Positions 27,641 through 38,944 of a stretch of 64,000 bases of DNA are shown piece by piece; positions within the stretch are counted from its first letter, which is position 1, and every line of letters starts with the position of its first letter. The position numbers and the translations under genes were made by a program. A model generated the notes under the pieces. The model did no database searches, was not told where the DNA came from, and worked only from the letters and a program-made list of their open reading frames with translations. The DNA is from Persicaria tinctoria (taxonomy: Eukaryota; Streptophyta; Magnoliopsida; Caryophyllales; Polygonaceae). The stretch is from assembly GCA_037127255.1 (NCBI GenBank), contig JBANSL010000012.1, forward strand, positions 40,787,115 to 40,851,114. Reading direction: 5' to 3'.

Positions 27641-28338
27641 TAAAACTGTGCATATCCGAATATTTGACACGACACGGATATCCGTGTTGAATACCCGAAA
27701 CCGATGAAACCAAAAAGCGTGACACGAACATGGTCCGATAACTATCGAATACCCGACTCGAATATATGAAATGAAATCGGACATCCAAGTCGGGTACCCG
27801 ACACGATCCATTTAGCCTTTCGTTTGTACAAGTACAGATGAATAACTGATGCAAAGAATCATCACAAGCCCTAATGATTCCTTTCATAATCAAGCAAAGA
27901 AGAAACAAATTAACCAATTTATGTTAAAAAAAACCCCAAATAGCTAAATAGGTAATCAATTGCATCAAAATTTAAAAAAATAACTAAGAGTGAGAATATG
28001 GACGAGAGAGGAGTACAAGTGGTCTTTCAAATGTGAAACTTTGATGGAGTATAGGCGATCGACATCCTCATCACTGATTACACTACTCAGGAACCTTGTT
28101 GCTTTCTAAGCGATCGACCATCGGTTTTACTATTTTGCTGGATCTGAATAATAATCTCGGAAACCTTGTTGCTTTCCAAGCGATCGACCATTAAGGTCGA
28201 CTATCTTACCGGATCCAGAGAATATTCGTCGGAGTAGAACTAGAGAAGGGTAAGATGGACTAATTTGAAATGGAGAAGGAGAATGGAGAGGAAGAGTAGA
28301 AGACGTCAGACTAATTTTTGAAATGAGTAGGTAGGGTT

Positions 28339-28369
<31 letters not shown>

Positions 28370-28670
28370 ACGTGTAAAAAAGGTGAAAGCGAAGGGACTC
28401 GAACCTGAGCTAGATGGGCCTTTTGTAAGTGTCTTAACTATCTGCGCTAAGTGCATCATGTTCAATTTTAGGGAAACTGAATTTATATTACATCTATTTA
28501 TGTGTCGTATCGTGTCCGGTAACTACAAAGGGATGATCCGAACACGGCACTGAAATTCGATAATTTTAACGGTTCGTGTAATATTCATCTTGCATTTTTT
28601 TCGTATTGTATTTTTTTTATGTCGTATTGTCGTGTTATTGTATCGTGTCAGATTTTTCTGCACACCCCTA
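27641..28670. mobile_element. Non-autonomous hAT element
   Basis: The ends are TAAAACTGTGCA (27641) and the reverse complement TAGGGGTGTGCA (28670). The flanks GTGGAGAG (27633-27640) and TTGGAGAG (28671-28678) agree at 7 of 8 positions, an 8-bp hAT target duplication. CGACACGG/CGTGTC-rich subterminal sequence lies at both ends. No transposase. It includes a GATCGACCAT-containing duplicated segment (28104-28137 and 28157-28193) and a tRNA-like stretch. Confidence 0.8.
28386..28455 (-). other. tRNA-like sequence with pol III A and B box matches
   Basis: On the minus strand, TTAGCGCAGATAG (28450-28438) resembles an A box and GGTTCGAGTCC (28405-28395) is a perfect B-box consensus, about 33 bp apart as in tRNA genes. 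The cloverleaf is incomplete: no matching acceptor stem was found. It is probably a tRNA pseudogene or SINE remnant trapped in the hAT element. Confidence 0.45.
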
Positions 28671-28678
28671 TTGGAGAG

Positions 28679-29540
28679 TAATCACACAATCAAGCAGAAA
28701 GGAATTATACAAAATAATCCAATAAGGCCAAAACAACTCACTAGGACATTTTTGGTTAGATTTCAATAAAACCTACAAACTAAGGATCATACATGCTCAA
28801 TTAAATTCACCGCTCATACTCCCACATAAAAATTAGAAATATAGGACAAGACATAAACCATCAAACATGTCATGGGACTCATATGGTTATGCTAAAAACA
28901 AATTATAGGACTAATATAGGCAAGAGTATTTAGACAACACACATATACAATGCATGATTTTTGGGTTTTAAAATTTTCAATTTTTCAATTTTTTTACTTT
29001 AAGGAAACTATAAGTAGACTTGACATGACTAGAACAAAATAAAATATGCATGTAGATATTTACACTAAACACTTCCCCTCACTTAAAATTTTCATCGTCT
29101 TTAATGAAAATCAATTAAAAAAAACAAAAATAAAAATAAACAACAAGCAAGGGAAAAAGAAACATTTTCGATCTCTTTAGTGGTGGTGGTTTTTGAAATT
29201 AGTTCTCTGTAATCTAGTCTTTTTCTAAAAAATGTCATGCTGCAGTTGCGGAAAGTCTTGATTAGTTGCCAATGGGGCAGGGGTCTCTTCCCTACTTTGC
29301 TTCACTTCTCAATGTGGCTTACTTGAAAGATTAGTCTAAAACTCCTCCATAAACATCTATCTAATATCTAGAATTATCCTAATTTATTGAAAAAACAACT
29401 TCTTCTAACTAATGGGTAAAAAGATTCTAGTTTACTTACTTCGGGTTGCTTCCTGAGAAGTGCCATTGGTTAACATCATAGGCTCAACGGTTTATTCGTC
29501 CGCGCATTCAAGACTTACTTAGACATTGTCAACACCCTCA
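28679..29540. other. LARD interior, no gene seen
   Basis: AT-rich DNA continuous with the flanks of the hAT insertion. No coding pattern recognised. Confidence 0.6.
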
Positions 29541-30255
29541 TTAGCAAAACAAACTGTCATGCCCACCCAAAAAGCAAACGGACACCACATGTGAAAAAGT
29601 TGAAGTCAAACGATGTAATATTGAAGAATGTCTCCAACTTCTCATATGCTTGAGCGTGACTTCCCTCTGAGGGTATGTACTTCTACCAACACAGTTCCAT
29701 TGGTGGTTTATCGAAGTAGTGCTCCTAGGGGTCGATATATTCACCATAATCCTCAAAAGCGCATGGGTAAACGATTTCTCACTCAGGAGCCACATAAATC
29801 GGCTCTAGACTTGGTTCCTCAATAGGCGACTCATGGATGATTTCTTCGGATGGGTTAGAAGCCAAAACAAATGGAATCTCATGTGTCGACTCATCAGACT
29901 CCACGTCAAGGAGAATCGAGCTCTCTCCTCCATCTTCGATCAAACCATCGTTGCTTGTGTCTTGACTTACTTCATCAAATTGAGAATTGAATGCTTGCTC
30001 TATTGCCATCTCAATCACCGAGTCACTGATTGAGCAAGTTGGATCAATTCTCTCTTTCAATTTTCTTCATTTGCTGCTCCTATTAGACCCTGTATGAATC
30101 CTCCATCTCTTGCTCCGCCTGGTGACCCAAGTAGTAGAAGAGATCCATAGCTCCGACACTCCTAACCTTGCAAGGCCTACATAACTCATGTACTCAAGAA
30201 GGTCTCGTGTCTTAGAAGTCATGTCCTCAAGAACGCAATCAGCTTCATCTTCCAA
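29541..30255 (-). pseudogene. Decayed open frames in the LARD interior, family unknown
   Basis: Three short minus-strand frames (30255-30067, 30060-29779, 29795-29541) follow one another with shifts. The middle one is acidic (ESDESTHEIPF, EEPSLEPIYV) and lacks an ATG. A second frame gives DLFYYLGHQAEQEMEDSY near 30150. They probably derive from one former ORF of the LARD-like element. I do not recognise gag, protease or any other domain. Confidence 0.45.
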
Positions 30256-30473
30256 ACTATCTTGGAAACCCCGTGCATAATCGATGTTGTCTGCTATCTA
30301 CACACTGGTAAGATATTGGTGAAAATTATCATCCTGAAACTGCAATATCCTCAACTATAATGTCATCTGAAAAGATGAATAGATAGGGTGTTGTGAGTCG
30401 TAAGATAGGTTCACAACGGGTTAGATATATACAAAGATCAATAAAAACACATAACAAATAAATAAACTTGATT

Positions 30474-30494
30474 CCCCGGAAACGAAGCCAAATT
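30474..30494 (-). promoter_or_regulatory. Candidate tRNA-Asp primer-binding site (worn)
   Basis: The minus strand reads TTTGGCTTCGTTTCCGGGGA just downstream of the 5' LTR. The Athila-type site complementary to tRNA-Asp is TGGCGCCGTTGCCGGGGA; about 14 of 18 positions agree. The adjoining 30495-30528 forms an inverted repeat (TGACAG.GGGAAAA / TTTTCCC.TGTCA). Confidence 0.6.
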
Positions 30495-30522
30495 TGACAG
30501 AGGGAAAAGTCGTTGTTTTCCC

Positions 30523-32067
30523 TGTCAAAATAAACTCAAACTCATAAACAAGTATAGTAGGTAAGTAATAGGTCGATCCCACAGAGAAGTAAGTATTTTA
30601 CGTAATGTGTATTTGTCAATTAAGAGAAATAGAAGTTTTTTATGGAAAATAAGGAATAAGCTATAAACAAGTTAATGGTAAATAATATTAGGGGGCATAG
30701 AGGAAAAAACAGTTTTACCTGAGAATTCGTAACGTTGGTTGGTTTAGTCGATCATTGAATCTTCTTCAAGTTACTTATCTCCTATACTATAGATATTGAT
30801 TTGAATAGATTATTAGTTTAAGTTAGTCCTAACAATCCATTACAATCCTATACAACCTAAACAAATGAAAGATTTAGCAGAGAAGTAACGCAAAGTCCCA
30901 ATAATTTCCTAGCATAAAGGCAATATCACCTCCCTGAATAATCAATATCTACACGATGTATCAATTCCCTACACATTCAAGTATTTTTAAATTAATCTCA
31001 CTAAAGTATGTTTGCTACGATAGATTAAGTTCACGTAATTCACGAATCGAAACTCAACTAGTGTCATATGATTCTATCAAGTTGGTCAGACAAGATAAAA
31101 ATCAACAACATAAGCAATAAGCACAAAGAAGTTGAAATGAACGATAGGAATAACTAGAAATGAAAACTCACGATTCAACCAGCCAAGTCTTGAACCGCGG
31201 CAAAAAGAAAAGAGTTTAGTTGCTCATGACTTACATAAACTCAAGTATTCAATCTCTAAATCTTTTTGAATCAGTGTGAAACACTAGACCTAAACACGTT
31301 TATTTATAGGCCTAAGGTCAGTCAAAACCTAAAAAATATCAAAATAATAAGATAGAAATTATATAAAAAAGAAAGAATTTATCGAATTAATTCGGACTCC
31401 GTCGGCCCAACAATGTTGCGGCCACAGAGCTCTTGCTGCAGAGTCGAGCGATCCATTTTCAACTCCCTTGAAAATATTACGTGAATGGTATTTTTTCCCG
31501 TATTAAAACTACTTCCTATAGTGCGCAATAAATTATTGAGTGGGCTATAACATCAAGTGTCTTGTCTGGCAGCGGCAACATCCAGCCTAGCGGCAAAGGA
31601 TCGCATGGGCGCCAAATCTTTCGGTTCGGAACTTTAGGGTTCTCGGTTGTAACTTCCTCTTTCCACCCTTGAACACTTCGAATCTGGTCCCAATGTCTTC
31701 ATGAAAGTTGTAGGCATCGGAAAGCACTTTCCAACGCATACTCATACACATTATTCTAACCCACGAGGCCTCCGAAAAGTGCATTACAAGTTCAGCCTAT
31801 CGGGCGGACAACTATTGCAACTTGCTCGTATTTTCGCTTTAGACCTTGATGTCGTGCTCCATTACTCCTTGGCTTGTTCCAACTTTCCATGACCATCCCA
31901 CCATCCTTGCTCGAATGTATTCTCCTACTAATTAACACAGAAAATACGTAGATTCTGATCTTGACCACTAAAATAATAGAGTATGAAATTAATATCTAAA
32001 ATTGGATTATTTACACCCAAATGCAACTCAATCTACCTATAATGCCTATCTAAAATATGCATTATCA
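30523..32067 (-). repeat. 5' LTR of LARD-like element
   Basis: About 1.5 kb, direct repeat of the LTR at 24013-26163. On the minus strand it starts TGATAATGC at 32067. The inner boundary lies between 30495 and 30523. Confidence 0.75.
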
Positions 32068-32879
32068 AAATAATAATAACTCATTTTGAAATTAAAATAT
32101 ATTTATTATTAATTATAATATTAAATAAATGAAAGACAATTAAGGTGGATTTGCAAAACTAGACCAATTTTTTTTTTTTTTTTTGCAAAACTAGACATGG
32201 ACATGAGAAATTGGCAAAAGTAGCACTTTGTCTACTTTTGCAAAATTTTGGTGGTAACCGGCACAACAAGTGGTAGGTGAGGAGGCTGGCCTGGGCAATA
32301 TAGCATGAAAGTAGGAGAGAGAGAGATTTGGAGGGGGGGAATTACTGTAGGGAAAAATAGGGGAAGCATTTATGAGGGGAAAATGGAATGATTGGATTTA
32401 AGATTGTCAATCAATACATATATAAGCTGGATTGATGTGTGTCAATCACCATTAAATGCTCTGCAAAAAGAGAGGCAACATAGGAGAGAAGTGGAAAGGT
32501 GAGGGCAAAAGCATCCCGTTCATTTCAGAAAACTGCACACTTTCCATCTTACCAATAGAAGAAATTAGTCATACCAACAGGCTAAACCCGTCATTCCATA
32601 CCTGGAGAGACTTTGGAGAGAATTTAGAGGGGATTCACTGTAGCTGATGTGGCGGGCTGTCAGTGCAGTTTTGGCGCCAAAACGGGGTTCCTCCTTGGGG
32701 AAAGGGGGGAGCATTTATGAGAGGAAAATACAATGATTGCATTGATGGGTGGCCTCCAAATACATATATAAGTTTGGCAGGATATAATTAGACACTTGGT
32801 ATGACACACCAACACATATATTCATAATTGGCAACTAGCAAACACAATTTTGGCAAAGATTTTTAACATATTGTAACTT
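32068..32879. other. Non-coding repeat-bearing DNA next to a DUF1985 fragment
   Basis: TTTGCAAAACTAGAC is repeated at 32153 and 32188. A block containing GGGGA.GCATTTATGAG.GGAAAAT..AATGATTG and TACATATATAA occurs twice, at about 32352-32425 and 32705-32772. No gene. It may be 3' or terminal sequence of the DUF1985-bearing element. Confidence 0.5.
32669..32682. promoter_or_regulatory. Palindromic E2F-type site
   Basis: TTTTGGCGCCAAAA is a perfect 14-bp palindrome and a full match to the E2F consensus TTTSGCGCSAAA. It sits in transposon-derived DNA. Function is not implied. Confidence 0.4.
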
Positions 32880-33261
32880 TTCACTAACTTGGAAGGCCAT
32901 TGGGAACCCGTAGAGCGCGTAGGTTGGCCTATCCACTATGTGCTTCCCTGCATCCACCATGGTCTTTAATGTCCATGTGAGGCTTTCGTGTAGCTTCTCA
33001 TACACCAACCTACCTCAAGGGAAGTTCAGAAAACGGCTCGTGTCATCAAGCAGCAGTATAACCACCCACCCCCTGATTTGAGTCTTCTTCTCTAACCCAA
33101 AAAAGAATGCCCTCCACTATGACTAGGAGGGCAAGCTTGTGCTTTTTCATGAGGGAACCTTTCGGTCTTTCTCGGAGCGGGATTTGTACCGAACTGTCCG
33201 AACCGAACCATGGAGAGCCGGTAATCGATCGAGGACGGACCGTACGAAGGCTGGACAACAC
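32880..33261 (-). pseudogene. DUF1985-like transposon gene fragment, minus strand
   Basis: The minus strand encodes KHKLALLVIVEGILFW (near 33200) and, in a shifted frame, a segment ending in LVYEKLHESLT, KTMVDAGKH, DRPTYALYGFPMAFQ (33050-32880). The same peptides occur on the plus strand at 41540-41690, and homology continues into flanking intron DNA (32790-32880). These resemble the DUF1985 proteins that accompany Ulp1-type proteases in plant DNA transposons; the assignment is from memory of the family. Fragmentary and frameshifted. Confidence 0.6.
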
Positions 33262-33299
33262 AGAACGGACCGTACGGAGCGGGATTTGTACCGAACTGC

Positions 33300-34747
33300 C
33301 CTCAACATGACTAGTCGATATCGATCAGACTCGTCGATATCGAGGACTTCAAATTCGAAATTCACCAGTCGAGCACATCAAGCCACTCGACAACACAGAA
33401 CTACTCGACGTCGAGTACTCGTCGAGTGTCCGAATCCTAGTCAAGCTCGATCAGAATCCGAGGAGAAGAAGAACGTACTCGATGTCGACTACATTAATCG
33501 ACGTCGAGTACTCCCTAGAGCCATTTCGAGTCGAAATCGAGTGGAGTCCGAGATATGTGGATTACTTGCAAGTGAAGTCACGTGGGATTCTATCAATTCA
33601 TGTGAAGATCTATCAAGAGTGACGATATTTATCCACCTTAGTCTTATTTCCCTTAGAGATTTATTTGTTTTATTTCCAAATTTTATCATAAAGCTTTAGA
33701 TAGATAGTTTTAGATATAGATAGAGTATTCTTTCCTTGAATATCAAGGATTGACTACTATAAATAAGGTCCTTGGGGCTGAGTTTTAGGCATCCAATTTT
33801 ACACACAATTTACATTCGAAAGGTAGGAGTTTTAGAGAGCTTAGGCTGAGAGGAGTTAAAGGTTTGCGAGAGCGGTTTTGGCTTCGATCGGTTGCCATTT
33901 TTTATTTGATTTAATGCAATTTAGTTCCCTTTTATTATTGACGTGTCTTTCTATGATGAAGATCGAGTAGTCACCCAACTTTTAGGTTCGGGTTGAGCCC
34001 AATGGTAGCCATGTCAGGTAATGCGATAAAGGTACGACTTTTAATGTGATTTCATCTTCTATCCCTATGAGGATCATTCTTCTGCGACAATCGAAGGTAA
34101 TCCTTGTTTGTGTTATTGAAGCGAAAGTGATCTTAATACAACTTAGATTAATTATGTAAAAAGGGTTAGTAACAATTAGGGTTTATGCAAAAGCCTCTAT
34201 CTTCCTATTTGTTGATAACGAAAGTTATTTGATGAAAAGGCATGATCTTTTATACCTTTAGCATGATTTTTATATGGTTGTCATTGTGGCATTGAAACCC
34301 CAATTCTAGGAGCTTTTATAATATTGAATTAAATCAGACAAATTTCGTGTTGTTTCTGTTCAATTTTCGTCACAAGTTACGTTTTCTGCGTTTATAGACA
34401 ACTCGACATTGACTGAAATATACTCGAGATCGAGTAGTCTGGTCAATATCGAGTACCCTTTTACTCGATATTGCTCTGTTTTCGTCCTCTATTGTTCAGC
34501 TTTGCATGTTTATTCGATTGAGTGGTCGATATCAAGTACTCTACTCGATATCGAGGACTTTGCTGGTCGATTTTGAGGGCAATTTGGGACTGAAAAGGCG
34601 AGCGCTGACACGCTTCCTTGTTAATAGGATCCTGAATACCCTACCACTACAACGAGAGGGATTCTTGTATTTTATTTGCTTGGACAGGGAGTTGGTTTTG
34701 TTGTTTATATTTCATATTTATTTCCACAACTAGTTTCTCTCCTAACA
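33300..34747 (+). repeat. Athila-like LTR, plus orientation, 5' truncated
   Basis: It shares with the other LTRs of this family the palindromic TCGAYRTCGA motifs, the promoter block ATCAAGGATTGACTACTATA with TATA box CTATAAATA (33757-33765), the GCTGACACGCTTCCT block (34600) and an end in CTCCTAACA. The TGATG start is missing; it abuts the DUF1985 fragment. 33175-33197 and 33277-33298 just upstream repeat GAGCGGGATTTGTACCGAAC. Confidence 0.7.
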
Positions 34748-35101
34748 GGACTTTTGATTACCGGTTATAACTGGTAAAGATGGGGAGTTTTGTACGTAAC
34801 TATTCATGCTATGCGGTTTATAAAATCAAAAAGATGAGGGAGAGACGGGACACAGTGCATTTGAAGCGGGAGAGAGACGAAAAAACTCAGAGGAGAGAAG
34901 AGAAGAGAAAGAGACAGGAAGCCGGCCCCTAACACCCTAAAATCTTCCAAGGAGGAACTCACCGGTTGAAGAAGCAAGTAAGCAACTCTTGATGTGTGAA
35001 TTTATGTTCGAAATTAGGGACGTGGGGGTGCGGTTAGTGGCGGTTTTGGAAGAAATGTAGACATGGGGGTACCATTGCAGTTGTCTAACAATAGAGGAAG
35101 G
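34748..35101. other. Junction between two LTRs of opposite orientation
   Basis: Purine-rich non-coding DNA, possibly the internal leader of the truncated plus-strand element. No gene seen. Confidence 0.5.
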
Positions 35102-36958
35102 TGTTGTAGGAGGAAATCGAGTTCAAAATATAATAATATAAATAAAACCAGATTCGTGCCCACGCAAATAATTACAAGACTTCCTCCCGTTGTAGCAATA
35201 GGAAGTCAGGATCAATCCTCGAGGAAGCTGGTCAACGGATCTCAGGTAGCGGAAGAATCTCACGAATAGAAGTCGACTCCATAAGTACTCGACCTCGACT
35301 AGGTGTAGTCGACAGGGGTCAGGCACAGTCGAATTCGAGCAAGTAAGGGTCACTGAGATAGTCGATGTCGAGGAACCTACTCGACGTCGAGTAGAAGTCA
35401 TAGTCGAGTAGTCCCGATCAAAATCGAGTACCTGCAGAAACACAAACGAGCAGCAATCTTGCTTGATAGAGTATTAGTGGTCGACGTCGACTAGATTAGT
35501 CGAAGTTGAGTAGGTGCGCAGAAACGTAACAAAACCCAAAGTTTGCAGATTTCGAGATAACCAAATATATGAAAGAAAAAAAACTTCCAAGATCGGGGTT
35601 TGCAACAACGATAACCAAACATGCATAAGGCAAGATAAAGAGAAATAATCATGCAATCACTTCAAAGGAACAAGCTTTCACTTTTTCCAACAATTAGACG
35701 ACTCTCTCAAGAAACCCTAATTATATCTACCAATTTTATGCTTATAATCCAAGTCGTTAACTTGAATCTCTATTAATGAGGTAATAAACATATAAAAGGC
35801 AGTAGATGATCAAAACACAATAAAGGTCGAATCTTTACCTCAAACATGCATGGCTATCGTCAGGCTCACCCCGACCCTAGAAGTAGGGGACTACTCGCTC
35901 TTCATCATAGGGAAACTCATCAATAATAAAAGAAAACTAAATTGCATTAATAAACTAAAGTAAAACTTACAACCGATCGAAGCCAATTCCGCTCTCGTTT
36001 TCTCCAACTTCTCTCGGCCTCCACTCTCTCTCTCTCTCTCTCTCTCTCTACTCGATGTAACTAATGGCTTGTCTTGGATGATTGAATGATTCTAAAATCC
36101 AGCCCCTAAAGCCTTACTTATAGTGTTCCATCTAGCTAATCTTGGAAGGAACAACTATCTTTACCTAAAACTTTCTATCTAAAAACATAAGATAAAACAT
36201 TAATGATAAAAGAAATAAATCTATAAGGAAACTTGAACTAAAGTTGATAAATCTTTCTTGGACTTGATATATCTTCATGTGGATGGATATAATTCCACAT
36301 ATTTTCACTTGCAATCATTCTATCTTCTCGGACACCACTCGATCTCGACTCGGATTGTTCACTGGGCTACTCGATATCGACTACAGTTAGTCTACATCGA
36401 GTAGGTCTTCTCCTCCTGGGTTGCACTCGAGCTCGGGTAGGATTCGGACTGTCGACATGTACTGTAGCACTCAACTTCGAGTAGCTCTGGTTCCTTGAGT
36501 GGTCTACTCGACTCCGTTTATGGCTCCTGGTGTTCTCGACTGCGACTAGTTGTAGTCGACATCGAGTAGAACTGTCAGCTTTCAGCATTCTGCTCCATTC
36601 TTGAAACGCACTTTCCCGAGTCCTCGTTTGTCGAATTGGCACATATGAGTATGCGTTGGAAAGTTCTTTTCGAATGCTACAACTATCATGAAGACATCAA
36701 AACTTGATTCAGAATGATGAATGGTGCAAAATGACGTTTTCTCCAGCTGCACCATCCTTAGCTTCTTCATGACTTTCCTTTAAGCTCCAAAGTGCGTCCA
36801 ATTTCTGTGAAATTAAACAGAAACTAGTGTAGACTCCATAATTTGGCAAATAAGCATAAACTACATAGATTCTATACTATTCTAATCGAAATGCATGAAA
36901 TGTAAACATAAATCGATATAAAAGTTAATGTAAAACATGACAAATTAGGCGCACATCA
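35102..36958 (-). repeat. Athila-like 3' LTR, minus orientation, full length
   Basis: Minus strand from TGATGTGCGCC (36958) to CTCCTACAACA (35102), about 1.86 kb. It is preceded by a polypurine tract. A CT microsatellite lies at 36022-36049. Motifs TCGAYRTCGA occur at 35362, 35381, 35481, 36371 and 36556. The first 260 bp closely match the LTR fragment at 40337-40588. Confidence 0.8.
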
Positions 36959-36973
36959 AACACCCCATACTTA
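36959..36973 (-). promoter_or_regulatory. Polypurine tract of minus-strand Athila-like element
   Basis: Minus strand reads TAAGTATGGGGTGTT directly before the LTR start TGATGTGCGC. The same tract (AAGTATGGGGTGATT) precedes the LTR at 46206 on the plus strand. Confidence 0.75.
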
Positions 36974-38599
36974 AGCTTGCTTGTCCTCGAGCAATACTTT
37001 TAATGGTCATTAAGGGGAAGAATCAAACTATCAACATCGTAGATTCATTCTCATATGTCCCTGCAATCAATTACCATCCTTGAAAAGGTACTAATGCCAC
37101 AAATCCATGCATGTGAATAAAAGCAACTTCGCACATAAAAGAAGGGTTATGCAAAACAATTCATAAGTGACAAAGCAATATTAATCAAGAGGACTTTAAT
37201 TTAAGCTAAATAAGAAGTAGATTGGTAAAAGGCTTAAGGTGGGATATTTTTGGGAATGTTGTGCTAATGATCTGGGAAAATGGAGTACTTTTCAAACTTT
37301 CATACCATATTCCTTCTTCTTTTGATTTCTCACCTTTCGCTCATCGCTCATTGCTTTTTTTTTTCAATATTATGCTTTTACCTCTCTATCCTTAGCACTG
37401 CCTTCTCGCGAGTCACAAACATGGGTGTCATGAATGGCCCCGGATACTTAGTGCTTTGGACTCCTTACCTGGTGTCCCATCTCACCGAACTATTATCTCA
37501 ACGAGCAGGGTCGACTTACCTTTATCTCCTGAGGTGATCGGATTTTCTTTCACTCATTAAATTTTCCATAAATTTGAAATTTTCCATAAATTTGAAATTT
37601 TCTTGCCAAACTCCAATAATGATAATAACAATACAACAACCATATAATAATCTCCATAAGTAACTTCCATTCTCAACATAGTCCCCGGATAAGGAAATAA
37701 GGTAGAAAATGGCAATATTTAGAACATGTGGAGCAATATATGAAATAAGGCATACTATGGCTTTTGTGATGTATAAGCATAGGTATGGATAGGGATATAA
37801 AAATGAGCATTATATGGAAATATAAAGTACTCCATCCTCTTATCATGTAACATGTCAAAAGCAATTTCAAATTTTACCTCCCATGGTTTTAATAAAGATA
37901 TTGCACTTCATTGTGACTTTCCTTTACTACCAATTTCATGTTATATTTCTAATGAATCCAATTTTGCATCGTCGAGTTCAGTACAAGCTCCATGACACTA
38001 ATCAAAATTTTCAATAGGGATGATTTTTATAAACTCTGGAAAACATGCATATGAGCACATAAAGTGATAATATGAATTCCAAAATAGCCATGTGTAAGCA
38101 ATTCAAGAAATAATGCACAACTAATGTCAAATATAGTCAAATATGAACAAAGTAAGCCCTTCCCCCACCCCATACTTAAATATTACAGTGTCCTCAGTGT
38201 ATAAGAACAAGGGTAAAGAAAGAGACTCACTAGACAAGCGTGCAGAATATCGGAAATCTAGTGATGAATGTGCGCAGAAGTGGTCGACTTCGAGCAGACT
38301 AGTCGACGTCGACTAGGTCTACTCGATGTCGAGTAACGTTGAACCCCAGGGTAGCCTTTTTCCTCCACCACGGGTCCCTTGCTCATGATGGTGGTCGACA
38401 TCGAGTAGGTTACTCGACACCGAGTACATCTGCCGCTTCTTTTTACCTGCAAGACTCGTTAGACGGAAAATATCCACTATAGAAAAACATAAAAATAATG
38501 TCCAAAAACCAAAAACCAATGTCCAAAAATTCAAAAATTAAGTGTTTTAATTACAGGTTCTAGACTTTATAGTCGTTAGGCCGACTTCTTCATTGTTGC
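36974..38599 (-). other. 3' untranslated interior of minus-strand Athila-like element
   Basis: No coding frame. 37190-37560 and 37680-37900 are inverted homologues of 43800-44330 and 45896-46010. Palindromic motifs at 38303, 38323 and 38395. Confidence 0.65.
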
Positions 38600-38784
38600 T
38601 CAAGAACCTTTAATGTGGGGCCCTTCTATGCTTGGCCATTCTCCTGGATCATTTAGGTCCTGATTGTAGTATGCCAGCTGTGCTGATAAGTTGCTGGTCG
38701 CATAGAATCCTTTGCCTCCCTTCTTCTTCTTTCCAGTCCTAATCATGCGCAGGTTAGCTCGCCACGGGGCCTGGTCTCCTCTAA
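38600..38784 (-). pseudogene. C-terminal ORF remnant of Athila-like element
   Basis: About 60 codons in one minus-strand frame ending at TGA (38602-38600), containing PWRANLRMIRTGKKKKGGKG, FYATSNLSAQLAYYNQDLN and EGPHIKGS. Its position just upstream of the 3' untranslated region suggests the end of the element's last ORF. I cannot name a domain. Confidence 0.4.
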
Positions 38785-38944
38785 AAATCTTATTATTCTT
38801 ATGAATGGATGGAGGAGTAGCGATTGTACCAGATCTTACCTTTTCGTGCCCAAAACAGCAATCTTTGGGCAGAGGGTTAGTCGACGTCGAGTAGATGTGG
38901 TCGACGTCGAGTACAGGGACCCCATACTTAGGCTTTTGGCAGGT

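Larger units (their letters stand above)
24013..32067 (-). mobile_element. LARD-like non-autonomous LTR retrotransposon
   Basis: Direct repeats 24013-26163 and 30523-32067 are homologous LTRs. Read on the minus strand they begin TGATAATGC and end near TTTGACA. On the minus strand the 5' LTR is at 30.5-32.1 kb, followed by a worn tRNA-Asp-type primer site (30474-30494); a polypurine stretch GTGTAGGGAATT abuts the start of the 3' LTR at 26163. The 4.3 kb interior encodes no recognisable gag or pol, which fits a large retrotransposon derivative dependent on other elements. It hosts a MITE, a hAT element and a TA microsatellite. No 5-bp target duplication was evident. The LTRs have diverged visibly, so the insertion is old. 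Confidence 0.7.

Noticed and set aside
28386..28455. Functional tRNA gene
   Set aside because: The A and B boxes are present but no acceptor stem or complete cloverleaf can be drawn.
33139..33699. 186-codon plus-strand open frame
   Set aside because: Falls inside an LTR and is Arg/Ser-rich because of the TCGA palindromes; no family match.
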